DNA of 64,000 nucleotides, taken from NCBI GenBank assembly GCA_964370775.1, contig CAYJKT010000003.1:66272-130271 (forward strand), given 5' to 3'. The stretch comes from SIG603 sp964370775 (lineage in GTDB: Bacteria > Bacillota > Clostridia > Oscillospirales > Acutalibacteraceae). Under the pieces are notes generated by a model, which ran no database searches, had not been told where the DNA came from, and saw only the letters and a program-made list of their open reading frames with translations. Position numbers and translations under genes: made by a program. Positions 15,209-25,209 of this stretch are shown here, in pieces; the first letter of the stretch is position 1; every line of letters begins with the position of its first letter.

Positions 15209-15960
15209 TAATAGTATCCCTTTCTCTTTTTATTGCCTGAATAGTAGTTGTAACCTGTTCTACTGTCTGTATCAGGTATAACTGCTAAAATTGGAAGTTC
15301 AGCAATAGAAAGTAAATCATATTCACTCTTTAACTCTTGAGCTGTCAAGACTCTGATTATTATAATAGCCGAACTGATCAATAGTCCTACCAAAACGCCT
15401 AACAAAGTGTTATTTCTTAAGTTCGGTGAGTCAGGAGCGGACGGTGTAACAGCTGTATCAACTACTCTTGCAGATGTTTCATCTATAATAGAAGCAATTT
15501 TTTCAGGAAGTACTTCTGCTATAGTGTCTGCTAAAAGGGTTGATATGTGCGGATTAGGGGTTGTAACAGTAACTGAAAAAACCTCTGTATTATTTATAGG
15601 AGAGGCACTGATCATTGAAGAAAGCTCTAATACTGTATAATCAACACCAGTTTGAGCTATTATTTCATTCAAAGTATCTCTTGTATTCAATATAACTATA
15701 TATGTTTGAACCAAGCTCTGAGAAGCAGATATATCACCACTAGTTATGCTAACACTTGTGCTTCCTATAGATAAAGAGCTATTGTTTACATAGAATTTTA
15801 CATCTGATTTATAAAGTGGAGTCACCATCATAGTAGTATACGCCATTGCCGCACCGCCTGCCAAAACAGCAGCTAATATTAATATCCAAAGTCTTCTCCA
15901 TAAGGTTCTAAATATAAGACCTAAATCTATTTCTAATTCTTCGGTTTGATTTGATTTCAC
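15208..15960 (-). CDS. Wzz/CpsC-type chain-length adaptor of the tyrosine kinase
   Basis: 250 residues with two transmembrane helices (about 20-42 and 183-203) flanking an extracellular domain. The Pro-rich DSPNLRNN before helix 2 is the Wzz signature. It activates the kinase through its C-terminal cytoplasmic tail and sets polymer length. It is the first gene of a seven-gene operon running to 10458. AAAGGAG lies upstream of the ATG. Confidence 0.92.
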   Translation of the reverse strand: MKSNQTEELEIDLGLIFRTLWRRLWILILAAVLAGGAAMAYTTMMVTPLYKSDVKFYVNNSSLSIGSTSVSITSGDISASQSLVQTYIVILNTRDTLNEIIAQTGVDYTVLELSSMISASPINNTEVFSVTVTTPNPHISTLLADTIAEVLPEKIASIIDETSARVVDTAVTPSAPDSPNLRNNTLLGVLVGLLISSAIIIIRVLTAQELKSEYDLLSIAELPILAVIPDTDSRTGYNYYSGNKKRKGYY

Positions 15961-16032
15961 ATTAAATCTCCTTTAATTTATGTATTGTGTATTGTCACAA
16001 AAAACAATAATTGTTTTATTAACTTTAACAAA

Positions 16033-16061
16033 AGCATAACACATAACAAGCTTAAAGTCAA
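16033..16061 (-). promoter_or_regulatory. Candidate promoter of the capsule control operon
   Basis: Minus strand TTGACT, 17-base spacer, TATGCT; about 70 bases upstream of the Wzz-like gene. The -10 is weak. Confidence 0.5.
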
Positions 16062-16280
16062 GTCAATTATCAAGGAAAATTGCAGTAATCTTTCTTATTT
16101 TCTGAAGCATAATTTAAACCTATAATATTGCACAAAAAAAGAATTTGCTTTATTTAATAGAGTAGTAACTATTGTCATTTTTTTTTAAAGTTGGCACTTA
16201 CTCATTTTCGTTATTATCAATATAAAACACGGCTAAATTTTGACACATATATAGAAATTATTTTCATCATTAATATTACA

Positions 16281-16309
16281 TTTACATTTTATTAATATAC
16301 TGCTATAAT
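16281..16309 (+). promoter_or_regulatory. Promoter of the first beta-helix gene
   Basis: TTTACA, 17-base spacer, TATAAT, about 50 bases upstream of the ATG at 16361. A small inverted repeat (TCTCAT/ATGAGA) lies in the leader at 16323-16337. The rest of the 15961-16360 gap is AT-rich with no gene. Confidence 0.75.
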
Positions 16310-16360
16310 GGTATAGTTAAATTCTCATAAAATGAGAGGAATTTGAAGGAGGTTTTTTCT

Positions 16361-19300
16361 ATGTTGAAAAAAATCAAAAATTTTGTAGCAGTAGCCTTAG
16401 CTGCAACAATTCTATCAAGCAGTTTCGCGGTTGGTTCATTTGCCCAAACAACCACAGACGAAGCACCACAAACTCAAAGCGAGATACCTGTTGTAACAGA
16501 AGTATCAGAGGTTACTGATTTCGAGACAGGTTCAGACGCAATTCAAGGCAATCCACTTGAAGATGTAGGCACAAGAAAGGGTACTTTCACTACATCTACA
16601 GAGCAAAACTTTACAGAGGGTGGCTCACAAAGTTTAGCTATCACTGGCATAGCCGATGGTACTTATGAAGTATTCAAGAGTTATTCTGAATTCCAAGTAG
16701 GTAAAAAATTATCAGTTTGGCTTTATGATGATGGTGATGCAAAAAGAACTACAGTTATGAGAACTGTAAGTAATGTAGAAGCGTCTGACGGTTGGACTAT
16801 TTATTTCGGAATTAAAGACAACTCTTACAAAGCTTATTCACAATCAAAAGCTACAGGTTCACCTGCATATACAAGTTTCAACGCATCTACTTCTACTAGA
16901 AGTGAAGGTTGGCACGAGTTCACAATGGACATGACAAACCCAGGATATACTATATTCTTAGTAGACGATGTTGAAATTGGCAGACTTACTTTAGGTTCAG
17001 AAGAAGAGTACGGCGCTTTTAAAGAAGTTGCTTTTCTAAATTTCTGGACAAAACCTAGCACACTTACATCATATGTTGATGATATTACAATTTCAGAGCC
17101 AGCTCCTGTTGTTACAGAGATAACAGAAGATGACACAGCTGACACATTAGACTGGACATATGCAGACGGCAGAACAAACCCTGCCGACTATGAAGTTTCA
17201 TTCGATGGCGGAGTAAACTTTAGCGACGTAACTGCAAAACCTTTATATGTTGGAAACAACGACTATGAGGCTGGTCAAATTGTTCTAAGAGCTAAATCAA
17301 ATACAGAGAGCTATACTTTCCCTGTAATTGCTACAGATTCAGCTTATACAGCTACAATAAACCAAAACCTACCAATGGAGAGAGAAGAAGATTTACTTTA
17401 CTTCCCTGATATTGGCGGAAGCTACGGTGCACCTACAGTTATGATTTCTGACGAAAAATCTCGTTCAGGTCTAGCATCTATGAAGATAGTTCCAGCATCA
17501 AGCAATAAATTCCAAATTGGTACAAATTATGGAACTGATGCACTTGTAACAGATAAAGTAGTTACAATTTGGTACTATGATCAAATGGTTACAAGCACAA
17601 GCTACTTTAAAGGTGTTTTCGGTGTTGAGCATGTTGCAGAAGACGGCTCAAAGCTTTCAAGTTCTGTAATTGGTGTAGATACATACAAAACAAAAACTAA
17701 CTATACCATTAGAAGAAACTGGGGAAGCACAGTTGACACAGGTGTTCAAAGAACTGAGGGCTGGCATAGCTTCCAATGGGATTTCACAACAGAAGGCAAG
17801 TGTATTGCCTATGTTGACGGTGTAAAAATTGATGAGTACGATTCACTAGGATTTAACCTAGCATCTGCCATGGACATGTGGGCTATGGCTAACTGGACTC
17901 ATTACTTTGATGACTTCTCAATTACAGACACAAGAGAAGAGTTAAAAGTAGTTCCAAATGCACCTACAAACCCTACAACTGATGACGCTAACAACACATT
18001 CGGTTGGGATTATGTAACAGGTTACGAGTCACCTGAACTATATGAGATATCTATAGATAATGGCGAGACTTTCACTACTTGTACTGCAAACCCACAAACT
18101 GTTGAAGAAACATTACTACCTGAGGGTACAGTAATGGTTCGTGTAAAAGAAACTGATACAGAACTAGCTGGTTCAGTTTTAAGAAACACTGAAAGATTTA
18201 CAGACCCAGCATCTATCGTTAAAGAGAAATTAAGCTTACTAGTTGATTTTATCAACTGTGCAAACCCAAATGACTACACAGATGAGTCTTGGGCTATAAT
18301 GAATACAGCTTTAACAAATGCTAACACAGCAATGGATTCAGACACCGGTCTTCAAGAAGCTTTTGACGCTGTAGAAGCTGCCAGAGATACTTTAGTTTTC
18401 GACCTAGCTCCACAAGTTAAATATGAGTTTAACGACGGTGTAGTTCCTGTAGAGCCACTTTATGGAACTGCTATATGGGATGATGATAAAAATATTTCTT
18501 ACATCACAGAAAAATCATACAAGATTTTAACAGAAGATTTAAATGGAAACCAATTCGCACAACTAAAGTACACATTCCCTAAAGCTTTAGAAGACAAGCA
18601 AATTATCTTCTATTATTTTGATAACCTAAAAGCTGGTGGCGGTTTCGACATTGCCTTTGGTAATTCAGAAACAGGCTATGGTAATGTTATTTCTTCAAAC
18701 AATGAAGACGGAAGTCTTAACAGACGTTACCAATTCTATGATTTAGTAGAAGACGAAAAAACAAACAGAAGAGATCTTGGCATCAGACGTAGAAACGATC
18801 TACATAAAATTGAGATCAACCTAACAAACGGTAACGGAATGCAAGTATATATGGATTCTATATTAATATTTGCTAACCCAAATGTTACTTCTTTAGATTA
18901 TCTTGACTTCACAGTAACAAGAGCTGGTTCAACTCAATCTGACATCTCTGTTGACGAACTTTATATCAACGAGAAAAACGCAGTTACAGACATCATCCTA
19001 CCAGATGAAGTAGTAGATATCGGTTACTATGATACATACGAAATCAACTACTCAAACAATGAGCATGTAACTCCTTATGATTTTACAACAACTGACAAAT
19101 TCACATACTCAGTATCTGACCCATCAGTAGTAAAAATCACAAAAGGTGGTTCTATTCAGCCTATGGCTATGAGCGGAACTACTACAGCAACAGTTACATC
19201 TTCAAACGGTGTTTCAAAAACAATTACAGTTAATGTAATAGACTACAAAGTAACAGGCGTTAAATTAAGTGATGCCCTAATCACTCAAGAGCCTAACTTT

Positions 19301-21628
19301 ATCACAGAATTAACAATGGAGCCTGGCACAATTGATATAGTAAACGCTATTATCGAGCCAGCACAATCTACAAACCTTAATAAAACATGGACAACTTCAA
19401 ACTCTACAGTAGCAACTGTTGAAGACGGCGAAATCACAGCATATAACGAGGGTGAGGCTGTTATCACAGTAACTACAGAAGACGGCGGACACCAATCTTC
19501 AATAAAAGTAATAGTTAAAGAAAACTCACATGAATATGGAAAAGAGCTTTTCGTTGCAACAACAGGTAGCGACCTAACAGGTGACGGAAGTATCGATAAT
19601 CCATATGCAAGCGTTGAGAGAGCAAGAGACGAGCTAAGAGCTTACTCACAATTAATTGAAAACGGTGCAGTTGTCTACTTACGTGAGGGAACTTACATAG
19701 TAGGAAATACTATAGCACTAGAGATGCAAGATCAAGGTTCAGCAGAGAGTCCAATTAAATATGCAGCATATAACGGTGAAGATGTATCACTAACAGGTGC
19801 TGTAAGTCTTGCTCCATCTGACTTTACTTTAGTTACAGATGCAGACGTTCTAACAAATTTACATGATGATGCCGAGGGCAAAGTATATCAAACAGATCTT
19901 TCAGAGTATATTACTGGTGAAGTTCTAAAACAATTAGCAGTAGGATACGGCGGTGCTACTTATGGCGACGGTATGTCATACCAAGCTGAATGGCTAGTAA
20001 GAGACGGCTTTAATGTTATGACTCCTTACTATGCAGTATCTTTCGAGGGTTCATCTATGACTTTAGCAAGATGGCCAAACCCAGACGATAATATGGGCGC
20101 ATATTCAGCGGGCTTTACAAAAATTACAAGTGTTCCATATGCAGGACAATCTATCCGTGACTGGAACGACGACCAAATCGGTATGCCAACATTTATCCCA
20201 GAAGAAGAGCGTGATATCTATGATTCATTCAAGTTCGCCTCAAGCCAATTAACAGAGAGAATGAAATCATGGGAAGGCGTTCCAATGGATGGCTCTGATA
20301 TAACAGACCTTGACATTTGGTACGAGGGTTATACAGGTGTTGACTACGCTACTCAAACTTCTCCAATTAGAAGCATTGAGTCTAACGGAGTTCTAACATC
20401 AGAAATCGCTTGCCATTACTGGGCAAAAGTTGCAAGTTATACACGTTTCTATGTTTACAACTTAATTCAAGAGCTAGATATTCCTGGCGAGTGGTATATA
20501 GATCAAAATACAAAAATGCTTTATATCTATCCACCAACAGGAACAGACATGACAAGTAATGAAGAGATAGTTTCACTTTCAATTCTAGGTGAGCCAATGT
20601 TCGAGTTAACAGACACACAATATATCAATATTGATGATCTTACTCTAACAGACATGCTAGGCGCAGCTTACATGGTACACGGCGGAAACCACAACACATT
20701 ATCAAACTCAACAATCACAAATACTTCTAGCCGTATCGGTGGAGTATACGATTCAGAAAATCAAGTTGGTATGTACAACGGTATTGAGTATTGTACAGTT
20801 CAAGACGTAAACGGTGGCTTTGATATTAAGGCTGCTAAAAATTACGAGACTTTAGAACCAGGATACAACTTTGTACACGGTTGTCTATTTGATAACTACC
20901 AAACTCTAAACAACGGATTTAACTCAGCGGTAGTTCTACACGGTGTTGGAAACTATGTTTCAAGCACAGAGATTAGAAATTCACCAAACAATGCTATCAT
21001 GTGGCAAGGTAACGATAACGTTATCGAGTTTAACAACATTCACCATGTTGACTTAGAAACTACAGATACATCAGCTATCTACACAGGTAGAAACACACTT
21101 AACCGTGGTACAGTTATCAAAAACAACTGGATTCACCACCTAGGAAAAACAGCAAGTGCCGCAAGCCATAATGCAGCTATCTATATAGATGACGTTGCAG
21201 GCGGTATCACAATCTATGACAATGTTATAGAGGGCGTATACTGGGGCGTATTTATAAACGGTGGACAACACAACTATGTATACAACAATCTATTTAAAGA
21301 TTCAACATATGGTGTTGTAGCTAATGACTGGTCATACTGCTGGCTATCAAGATGGTATCAACATGGCTATGGTCTAATTAAAGAAGGCACATGGCTAACA
21401 CCTACAACAGCTGAATGGTGGTTACCAGACAGCCCATATGCTAAATATCCAAACCTTCAAACAATCTATGAGGGCGATGAGATGAACGACAGTAAGTACA
21501 ACAAGGTTATAGGAAACGAGATGGACAATGTCTACTCACTATATAACTACATGTTACGTGAGGTTCAACCAGATGCTAAAAATGTAATTATAGACTGGTT
21601 CTTCACAAAAGACAATGTAACAATCTAA
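16361..21628 (+). CDS. Large secreted multimodular right-handed beta-helix protein
   Basis: 1755 residues. Start taken at 16361 because GAAGGAGG lies 8 bases upstream. Approximate modules: signal peptide (1-28); jelly-roll binding-like module (45-247); Fn3/DUF4073-like (248-335, ends with a DGGVNF...AKPLYV pattern); second jelly-roll (337-528); second DUF4073-like with CTANPQT (531-610); FIVAR-like helical module (615-682); third jelly-roll (682-875); two Big_2-like domains (873-1058); and a beta-helix catalytic-type region (1056-1755) opening FVATTGSDLTGDGSIDNPYAS. That opening resembles GH141 and other beta-helix glycosidase or lyase families, but I cannot assign a class. No dockerin, SLH or sorting motif is present. 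It is a paralogue of the 48116 gene. Probable function: secreted polysaccharide binding and cleavage. Confidence 0.82.
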   Translation: MLKKIKNFVAVALAATILSSSFAVGSFAQTTTDEAPQTQSEIPVVTEVSEVTDFETGSDAIQGNPLEDVGTRKGTFTTSTEQNFTEGGSQSLAITGIADGTYEVFKSYSEFQVGKKLSVWLYDDGDAKRTTVMRTVSNVEASDGWTIYFGIKDNSYKAYSQSKATGSPAYTSFNASTSTRSEGWHEFTMDMTNPGYTIFLVDDVEIGRLTLGSEEEYGAFKEVAFLNFWTKPSTLTSYVDDITISEPAPVVTEITEDDTADTLDWTYADGRTNPADYEVSFDGGVNFSDVTAKPLYVGNNDYEAGQIVLRAKSNTESYTFPVIATDSAYTATINQNLPMEREEDLLYFPDIGGSYGAPTVMISDEKSRSGLASMKIVPASSNKFQIGTNYGTDALVTDKVVTIWYYDQMVTSTSYFKGVFGVEHVAEDGSKLSSSVIGVDTYKTKTNYTIRRNWGSTVDTGVQRTEGWHSFQWDFTTEGKCIAYVDGVKIDEYDSLGFNLASAMDMWAMANWTHYFDDFSITDTREELKVVPNAPTNPTTDDANNTFGWDYVTGYESPELYEISIDNGETFTTCTANPQTVEETLLPEGTVMVRVKETDTELAGSVLRNTERFTDPASIVKEKLSLLVDFINCANPNDYTDESWAIMNTALTNANTAMDSDTGLQEAFDAVEAARDTLVFDLAPQVKYEFNDGVVPVEPLYGTAIWDDDKNISYITEKSYKILTEDLNGNQFAQLKYTFPKALEDKQIIFYYFDNLKAGGGFDIAFGNSETGYGNVISSNNEDGSLNRRYQFYDLVEDEKTNRRDLGIRRRNDLHKIEINLTNGNGMQVYMDSILIFANPNVTSLDYLDFTVTRAGSTQSDISVDELYINEKNAVTDIILPDEVVDIGYYDTYEINYSNNEHVTPYDFTTTDKFTYSVSDPSVVKITKGGSIQPMAMSGTTTATVTSSNGVSKTITVNVIDYKVTGVKLSDALITQEPNFITELTMEPGTIDIVNAIIEPAQSTNLNKTWTTSNSTVATVEDGEITAYNEGEAVITVTTEDGGHQSSIKVIVKENSHEYGKELFVATTGSDLTGDGSIDNPYASVERARDELRAYSQLIENGAVVYLREGTYIVGNTIALEMQDQGSAESPIKYAAYNGEDVSLTGAVSLAPSDFTLVTDADVLTNLHDDAEGKVYQTDLSEYITGEVLKQLAVGYGGATYGDGMSYQAEWLVRDGFNVMTPYYAVSFEGSSMTLARWPNPDDNMGAYSAGFTKITSVPYAGQSIRDWNDDQIGMPTFIPEEERDIYDSFKFASSQLTERMKSWEGVPMDGSDITDLDIWYEGYTGVDYATQTSPIRSIESNGVLTSEIACHYWAKVASYTRFYVYNLIQELDIPGEWYIDQNTKMLYIYPPTGTDMTSNEEIVSLSILGEPMFELTDTQYINIDDLTLTDMLGAAYMVHGGNHNTLSNSTITNTSSRIGGVYDSENQVGMYNGIEYCTVQDVNGGFDIKAAKNYETLEPGYNFVHGCLFDNYQTLNNGFNSAVVLHGVGNYVSSTEIRNSPNNAIMWQGNDNVIEFNNIHHVDLETTDTSAIYTGRNTLNRGTVIKNNWIHHLGKTASAASHNAAIYIDDVAGGITIYDNVIEGVYWGVFINGGQHNYVYNNLFKDSTYGVVANDWSYCWLSRWYQHGYGLIKEGTWLTPTTAEWWLPDSPYAKYPNLQTIYEGDEMNDSKYNKVIGNEMDNVYSLYNYMLREVQPDAKNVIIDWFFTKDNVTI

Positions 21629-21641
21629 TAAAATTAAATTA

Positions 21642-21674
21642 GCTACGGCAAATGCCGTAGCTAGTTTTTTTGTT
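21642..21674 (+). terminator. Rho-independent terminator of the first beta-helix gene
   Basis: Perfect 11-bp stem (TAGCTACGGCA), AA loop, then GTTTTTTTG. Confidence 0.93.
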
Positions 21675-21712
21675 TATTTTTGGGATGGATAAAGATAAGT
21701 TTATTAACATAT

Positions 21713-21930
21713 TGTAGTGGAGGGTCTCTGTGCAGACGTGCCTCTTAGCAAATTTAGCCATGTAGTGGCGAATAATATCCAGACGTGTTGATTAGAGAAA
21801 TTTAGCAATGTAGGGGACGGAAAACCTGTCCCCTACATCAATTTGTGCGTTTTAACGAATTAATTTTTAATCAAAAAAAGTAATCAACACGTCTGCACGG
21901 AAACCCTCCCCTACAATATTTAATCAATTT
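21713..21930. repeat. Four-layer nested palindromic repeat
   Basis: Outer TTGTAGTGGAGGGTCTC (21714) pairs with AAACCCTCCCCTACAAT. Next layer AGACGTGCCTCTTAG (21736) pairs with the far AATCAACACGTCT (21884-21896). Inside are a half GCGGATA element interrupted by another AGACGTGTTGATTAG, and a complete short GGGGACGG / CCTGTCCCC palindrome (21811-21840). No gene in 21629-22040. Confidence 0.82.
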
Positions 21931-22040
21931 TATATTTATCCATACAAATTTTCATTAAAAAAAACTTTAATCAAAAAATCCGCAAGGATTTTCACATCAA
22001 CTTTTCACTATTCATTTTTCACTCTTCACTAAGTTCTAGG

Positions 22041-22562
22041 TTATTCTATTTGGTTTGCTAGGAGTTGGGCAGTTGTTTTCATATAGGTTTCCATGTTTAA
22101 GTCTTTTTTATTGTCAAAATCTGAAACAATAATACACCCCATTGTGTCACCAGAGGCATTTATTGTTGCGATATATTCACTGGACTTTTCACTGCTGTCA
22201 CAAATTTGTATGCTTTCCTTTGCAACTTGATGCCTGTTATAACTTAAGAAATCTCTTAGTTTATCTGTTATATTCTTACCGCTTAGCTCTTTTTTTGAAG
22301 AACCAGAGACCGCAACTACCTTGTCTGTGTCGCTTATAATGCAGGCACACGACAACACTTTACTGATTGTAGAAGCATAAGTTTCTGCAATTTCTGTCAT
22401 TTCGCCTACGGGTGAATACTTCTTAAATATTACGTTTCCTTGAGCGTCTGTGAATATCTCTAAAGGGTTGCCCTCATTGATTTTTAAAGTCTTTCTGATT
22501 TCTTTTGGTATAACTATTCTTCCTAAGTCATCTATACGTCTTACAATTCCAGTAGCTTTCAT
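22041..22562 (-). CDS. spoVT: Stage V sporulation protein T
   Basis: 173 residues. The N-terminal AbrB swapped-hairpin DNA-binding domain is textbook (MKATGIVRRIDDLGRIVIPK, residues 1-50) and is followed by a GAF-like domain (55-173). SpoVT controls sigma-G genes in the forespore and germination properties. Start at 22562, six bases after GGAGGG; a slightly longer frame lacks a ribosome site. Strong indicator of an endospore former. It is not grouped with other sporulation genes here. Confidence 0.93.
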   Translation of the reverse strand: MKATGIVRRIDDLGRIVIPKEIRKTLKINEGNPLEIFTDAQGNVIFKKYSPVGEMTEIAETYASTISKVLSCACIISDTDKVVAVSGSSKKELSGKNITDKLRDFLSYNRHQVAKESIQICDSSEKSSEYIATINASGDTMGCIIVSDFDNKKDLNMETYMKTTAQLLANQIE

Positions 22563-22664
22563 TTTGCCCTCCAATAATTTAAAATCTTGATATTACCATT
22601 ATTTACTCGGGCAAGAATATTATTCATTGATAGTCAAAATTTAATTTGAAAATTAATGTTAATT

Positions 22665-23774
22665 TTAGGAAATTAAGCGTTTTATATGGGTTGAATCTTG
22701 AAGAGCCTGAACATAATATAGAATTAATACATCGTCTGAATTAGCCGTTAGAATCTCAATGTCTTCTGTGTAAAATCTTAGATCTACCACATTTATTTTG
22801 TCGTAATATGGAATTAAAAACGGAATAAAGCTATTGGCAATAGAATCTTTTATAACTGTTATTTCTTTGCCTGTGTTGTTGCCTGTTTCAATCTGTATTA
22901 AGGCTCTGTTATGCCCCATAAAATATGTGTATTGATCTTTTACTTTTAGGTTTTCTTTAAAATAGACTGAATTTAAGGTTTCATCAGTTTCTTTTATATA
23001 CATAGTATATGGAATGTCATAGCCTACTAAATCATACCTTAAAATATCGTCTGCCCTTACACCAAAAAAGCAAGACTTTGAATATGTCGTACCTAAGAAA
23101 CCGTCTGACACTTTTGTAACATTGTAATCGTCTACAATGCTTAAATTAAGCTCTTTTGCAATCTCTTTAAAGCCGATATATGCACCGTTGCTAGTCCAGT
23201 GGTGGTCGGTTCTGTAGTAGATATCTTCGTTTCCTTTTAATGCGTCTGTAAGGTCTACGTATTCATCTTTCAACAATTCTTCTGCAAACTGTTGAAAACT
23301 CGTCTCGTCATAAACGTTTGCATATTCAGGCATTTTATCGCTTAACACATGTGAAGCAGATGGAACTACGCTTATTACAACATTTTTATCTTTATTTTCA
23401 TTTGCAAATTCATAAAAAACCGCTAAACTTTCACTCATATTTTCATCGGTTACATCTATTTTTTGAAAAATATAATCGTCCTCGCCTATATAAGCTCCGC
23501 CAATTTCTTTATAACCTAGAACCTTTTGTACCTCTGCCTTAGCGCCTACAAAAAAAGTTCTAAGTGGCATATGATCGTTAAGGTACGTTTCAAAGTCTTT
23601 TGTCCAGTCGCCGTCTGTTAGTTCCTGGAATGAAAACTTGGGGAATTTTTGCAAAGGGCGATTTTCCGCCGCCGAAAAACTTTCTTTTTCAGTTACAACC
23701 AACGCAATAAAGGCAGTAAAAATAAATATTATAAAAGAAAAAGTGATTACTTTATATTGTGTTTTCTTATTCAT
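22665..23774 (-). CDS. DHHW family protein (AlgJ/AlgX-like O-acetylation factor)
   Basis: 369 residues with an N-terminal signal anchor (about 8-27). The mature part carries the family hallmark TDHHWTSNGAY and an Asp-Ser pair near VVIKDSIANSFIPF, the SGNH-like arrangement seen in alginate O-acetylation proteins. Likely works outside the membrane, taking acetyl groups delivered by the MBOAT protein encoded upstream. Last gene of a four-gene operon, 10 bases after the MBOAT stop. Confidence 0.85.
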   Translation of the reverse strand: MNKKTQYKVITFSFIIFIFTAFIALVVTEKESFSAAENRPLQKFPKFSFQELTDGDWTKDFETYLNDHMPLRTFFVGAKAEVQKVLGYKEIGGAYIGEDDYIFQKIDVTDENMSESLAVFYEFANENKDKNVVISVVPSASHVLSDKMPEYANVYDETSFQQFAEELLKDEYVDLTDALKGNEDIYYRTDHHWTSNGAYIGFKEIAKELNLSIVDDYNVTKVSDGFLGTTYSKSCFFGVRADDILRYDLVGYDIPYTMYIKETDETLNSVYFKENLKVKDQYTYFMGHNRALIQIETGNNTGKEITVIKDSIANSFIPFLIPYYDKINVVDLRFYTEDIEILTANSDDVLILYYVQALQDSTHIKRLIS

Positions 23775-23784
23775 TTAACTCACC

Positions 23785-25197
23785 TTAAAACCTAAAATAT
23801 AAAAACGGATTGAATGTTTCACTAACTAAAAAGATTATTGAAACAAAGAAAAGGAACGCTACTACACAGTAAGAAATAACTCCATAGACTGTGCTATTAT
23901 TGAATTTAACATTTAGTTTTTCAACTGTATTTTTGACTATAGGAGTAGAACCAATAACACCCAATACAATTAAAACTAAAGCCGACGTGAAATAATAAAT
24001 AAATGTTTCATCGAAAATTGCTACAAAATCTGCACCAAAACCCTTAGAAACAAAGGCGAAGCACTCTGCTATGTCGTCATAGGCTAAAAATAACAAGCCT
24101 ATGCACATTAGTATGTTTGTGTATAACAATGAAACAATTTTAGGTACTTTATCTAGTATTTTTAAAAGGAATGCCCTTTCCATTACTATAAATATACCGC
24201 TCCACAAGCCCCAAAACACGTTTGTGAATGTAGCACCGTGCCACAGGCCTGTTAAAAACCATACAAAGAAAAGGTTAAAATATGTTCTTGCAGGAGATTT
24301 ACGATTTCCACCTAGTGGGAAGTAAACATATTCACGGAACCATGTTCCAAGCGACATATGCCACCTTCTCCAAAACTCTGTTATACTGTGTGATATAAAC
24401 GGATAATTAAAGTTCTCGACAAATTTAAACCCGAACATTTTTCCTAAACCAATTGCCATGTCGCTATAACCTGAAAAATCAAAATACAACTGCATTGGGA
24501 AAAGAATTATACCTAGCCATGCTGTCATCACAGAGACATCCTCTAAATTCTGAATTGATGCCCAAAAATAGCCTAGGTTATTTGCTATTATCATTTTTTT
24601 AGAAAGACCAATTATAAACCTCGTTATACCTTGAGCAAAAAGTTCAAAGCTTTCTTTTCGGTTGTCCATTTGGTCTTGAACGGTGATATACCTAACTATA
24701 GGACCTGCAACAAGTTGCGGGAACAGGGTAACATAGGTTGAAAAAGTAATAAAGCTCTTTTGTGGTGTTACCTCTCCCCTATAACAATCAATTGTATAAG
24801 ACATCGATTGGAAAGTATAGAAGCTAATTCCAAGAGGTAGACCTAGGTTCAGCAAGGTGATTTCACTGCCGAATAAAGTATTTGTATTTACAATAAAAAA
24901 GTCTGCATACTTAAACGTAGCAAGCAGACTTAAATTCACAATTATGCTAAAAAACAAAGCTCCTCTTTGAAGAAGCTTATTGTTTTTCTCTTTACCTTTT
25001 CCTATAAGCCGTCCACAAGCGTAGTCAACTGTGGATGAAAATAGCATAAGTAAAATATATATAGGCTCACCCCACGCATAAAACATAAGACTACAGGCAA
25101 ACAACACAAAGTTCTTTGCCTTTCGTGGCACTATATAATATATTAAAATTGTAAGTGGCAGAAATAAAAATAGAAATAATACACTGGAAAAAAGCAT
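23785..25197 (-). CDS. MBOAT family O-acyltransferase (AlgI/DltB-like)
   Basis: 470 residues, about 11 transmembrane helices. Catalytic features: EFWRRWHMSLGTWFREYVYFPLGG and the invariant His in GLWHGATFTNVFWG. Moves acyl groups across the membrane for modification of an extracellular polymer. With the DHHW and SGNH neighbours it makes an O-acetylation set rather than a D-alanylation set, since no dltA/C/D is present. GGGAGATCC-type ribosome site upstream. Confidence 0.92.
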   Translation of the reverse strand: MLFSSVLFLFLFLPLTILIYYIVPRKAKNFVLFACSLMFYAWGEPIYILLMLFSSTVDYACGRLIGKGKEKNNKLLQRGALFFSIIVNLSLLATFKYADFFIVNTNTLFGSEITLLNLGLPLGISFYTFQSMSYTIDCYRGEVTPQKSFITFSTYVTLFPQLVAGPIVRYITVQDQMDNRKESFELFAQGITRFIIGLSKKMIIANNLGYFWASIQNLEDVSVMTAWLGIILFPMQLYFDFSGYSDMAIGLGKMFGFKFVENFNYPFISHSITEFWRRWHMSLGTWFREYVYFPLGGNRKSPARTYFNLFFVWFLTGLWHGATFTNVFWGLWSGIFIVMERAFLLKILDKVPKIVSLLYTNILMCIGLLFLAYDDIAECFAFVSKGFGADFVAIFDETFIYYFTSALVLIVLGVIGSTPIVKNTVEKLNVKFNNSTVYGVISYCVVAFLFFVSIIFLVSETFNPFLYFRF

Positions 25198-25209
25198 GGA
25201 TCTCCCTCT

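Noticed and set aside
18022..18255. 77-codon minus-strand frame within the first beta-helix gene
   Set aside because: Lies inside a well-defined module (DUF4073/FIVAR-like) on the plus strand and lacks start signals.
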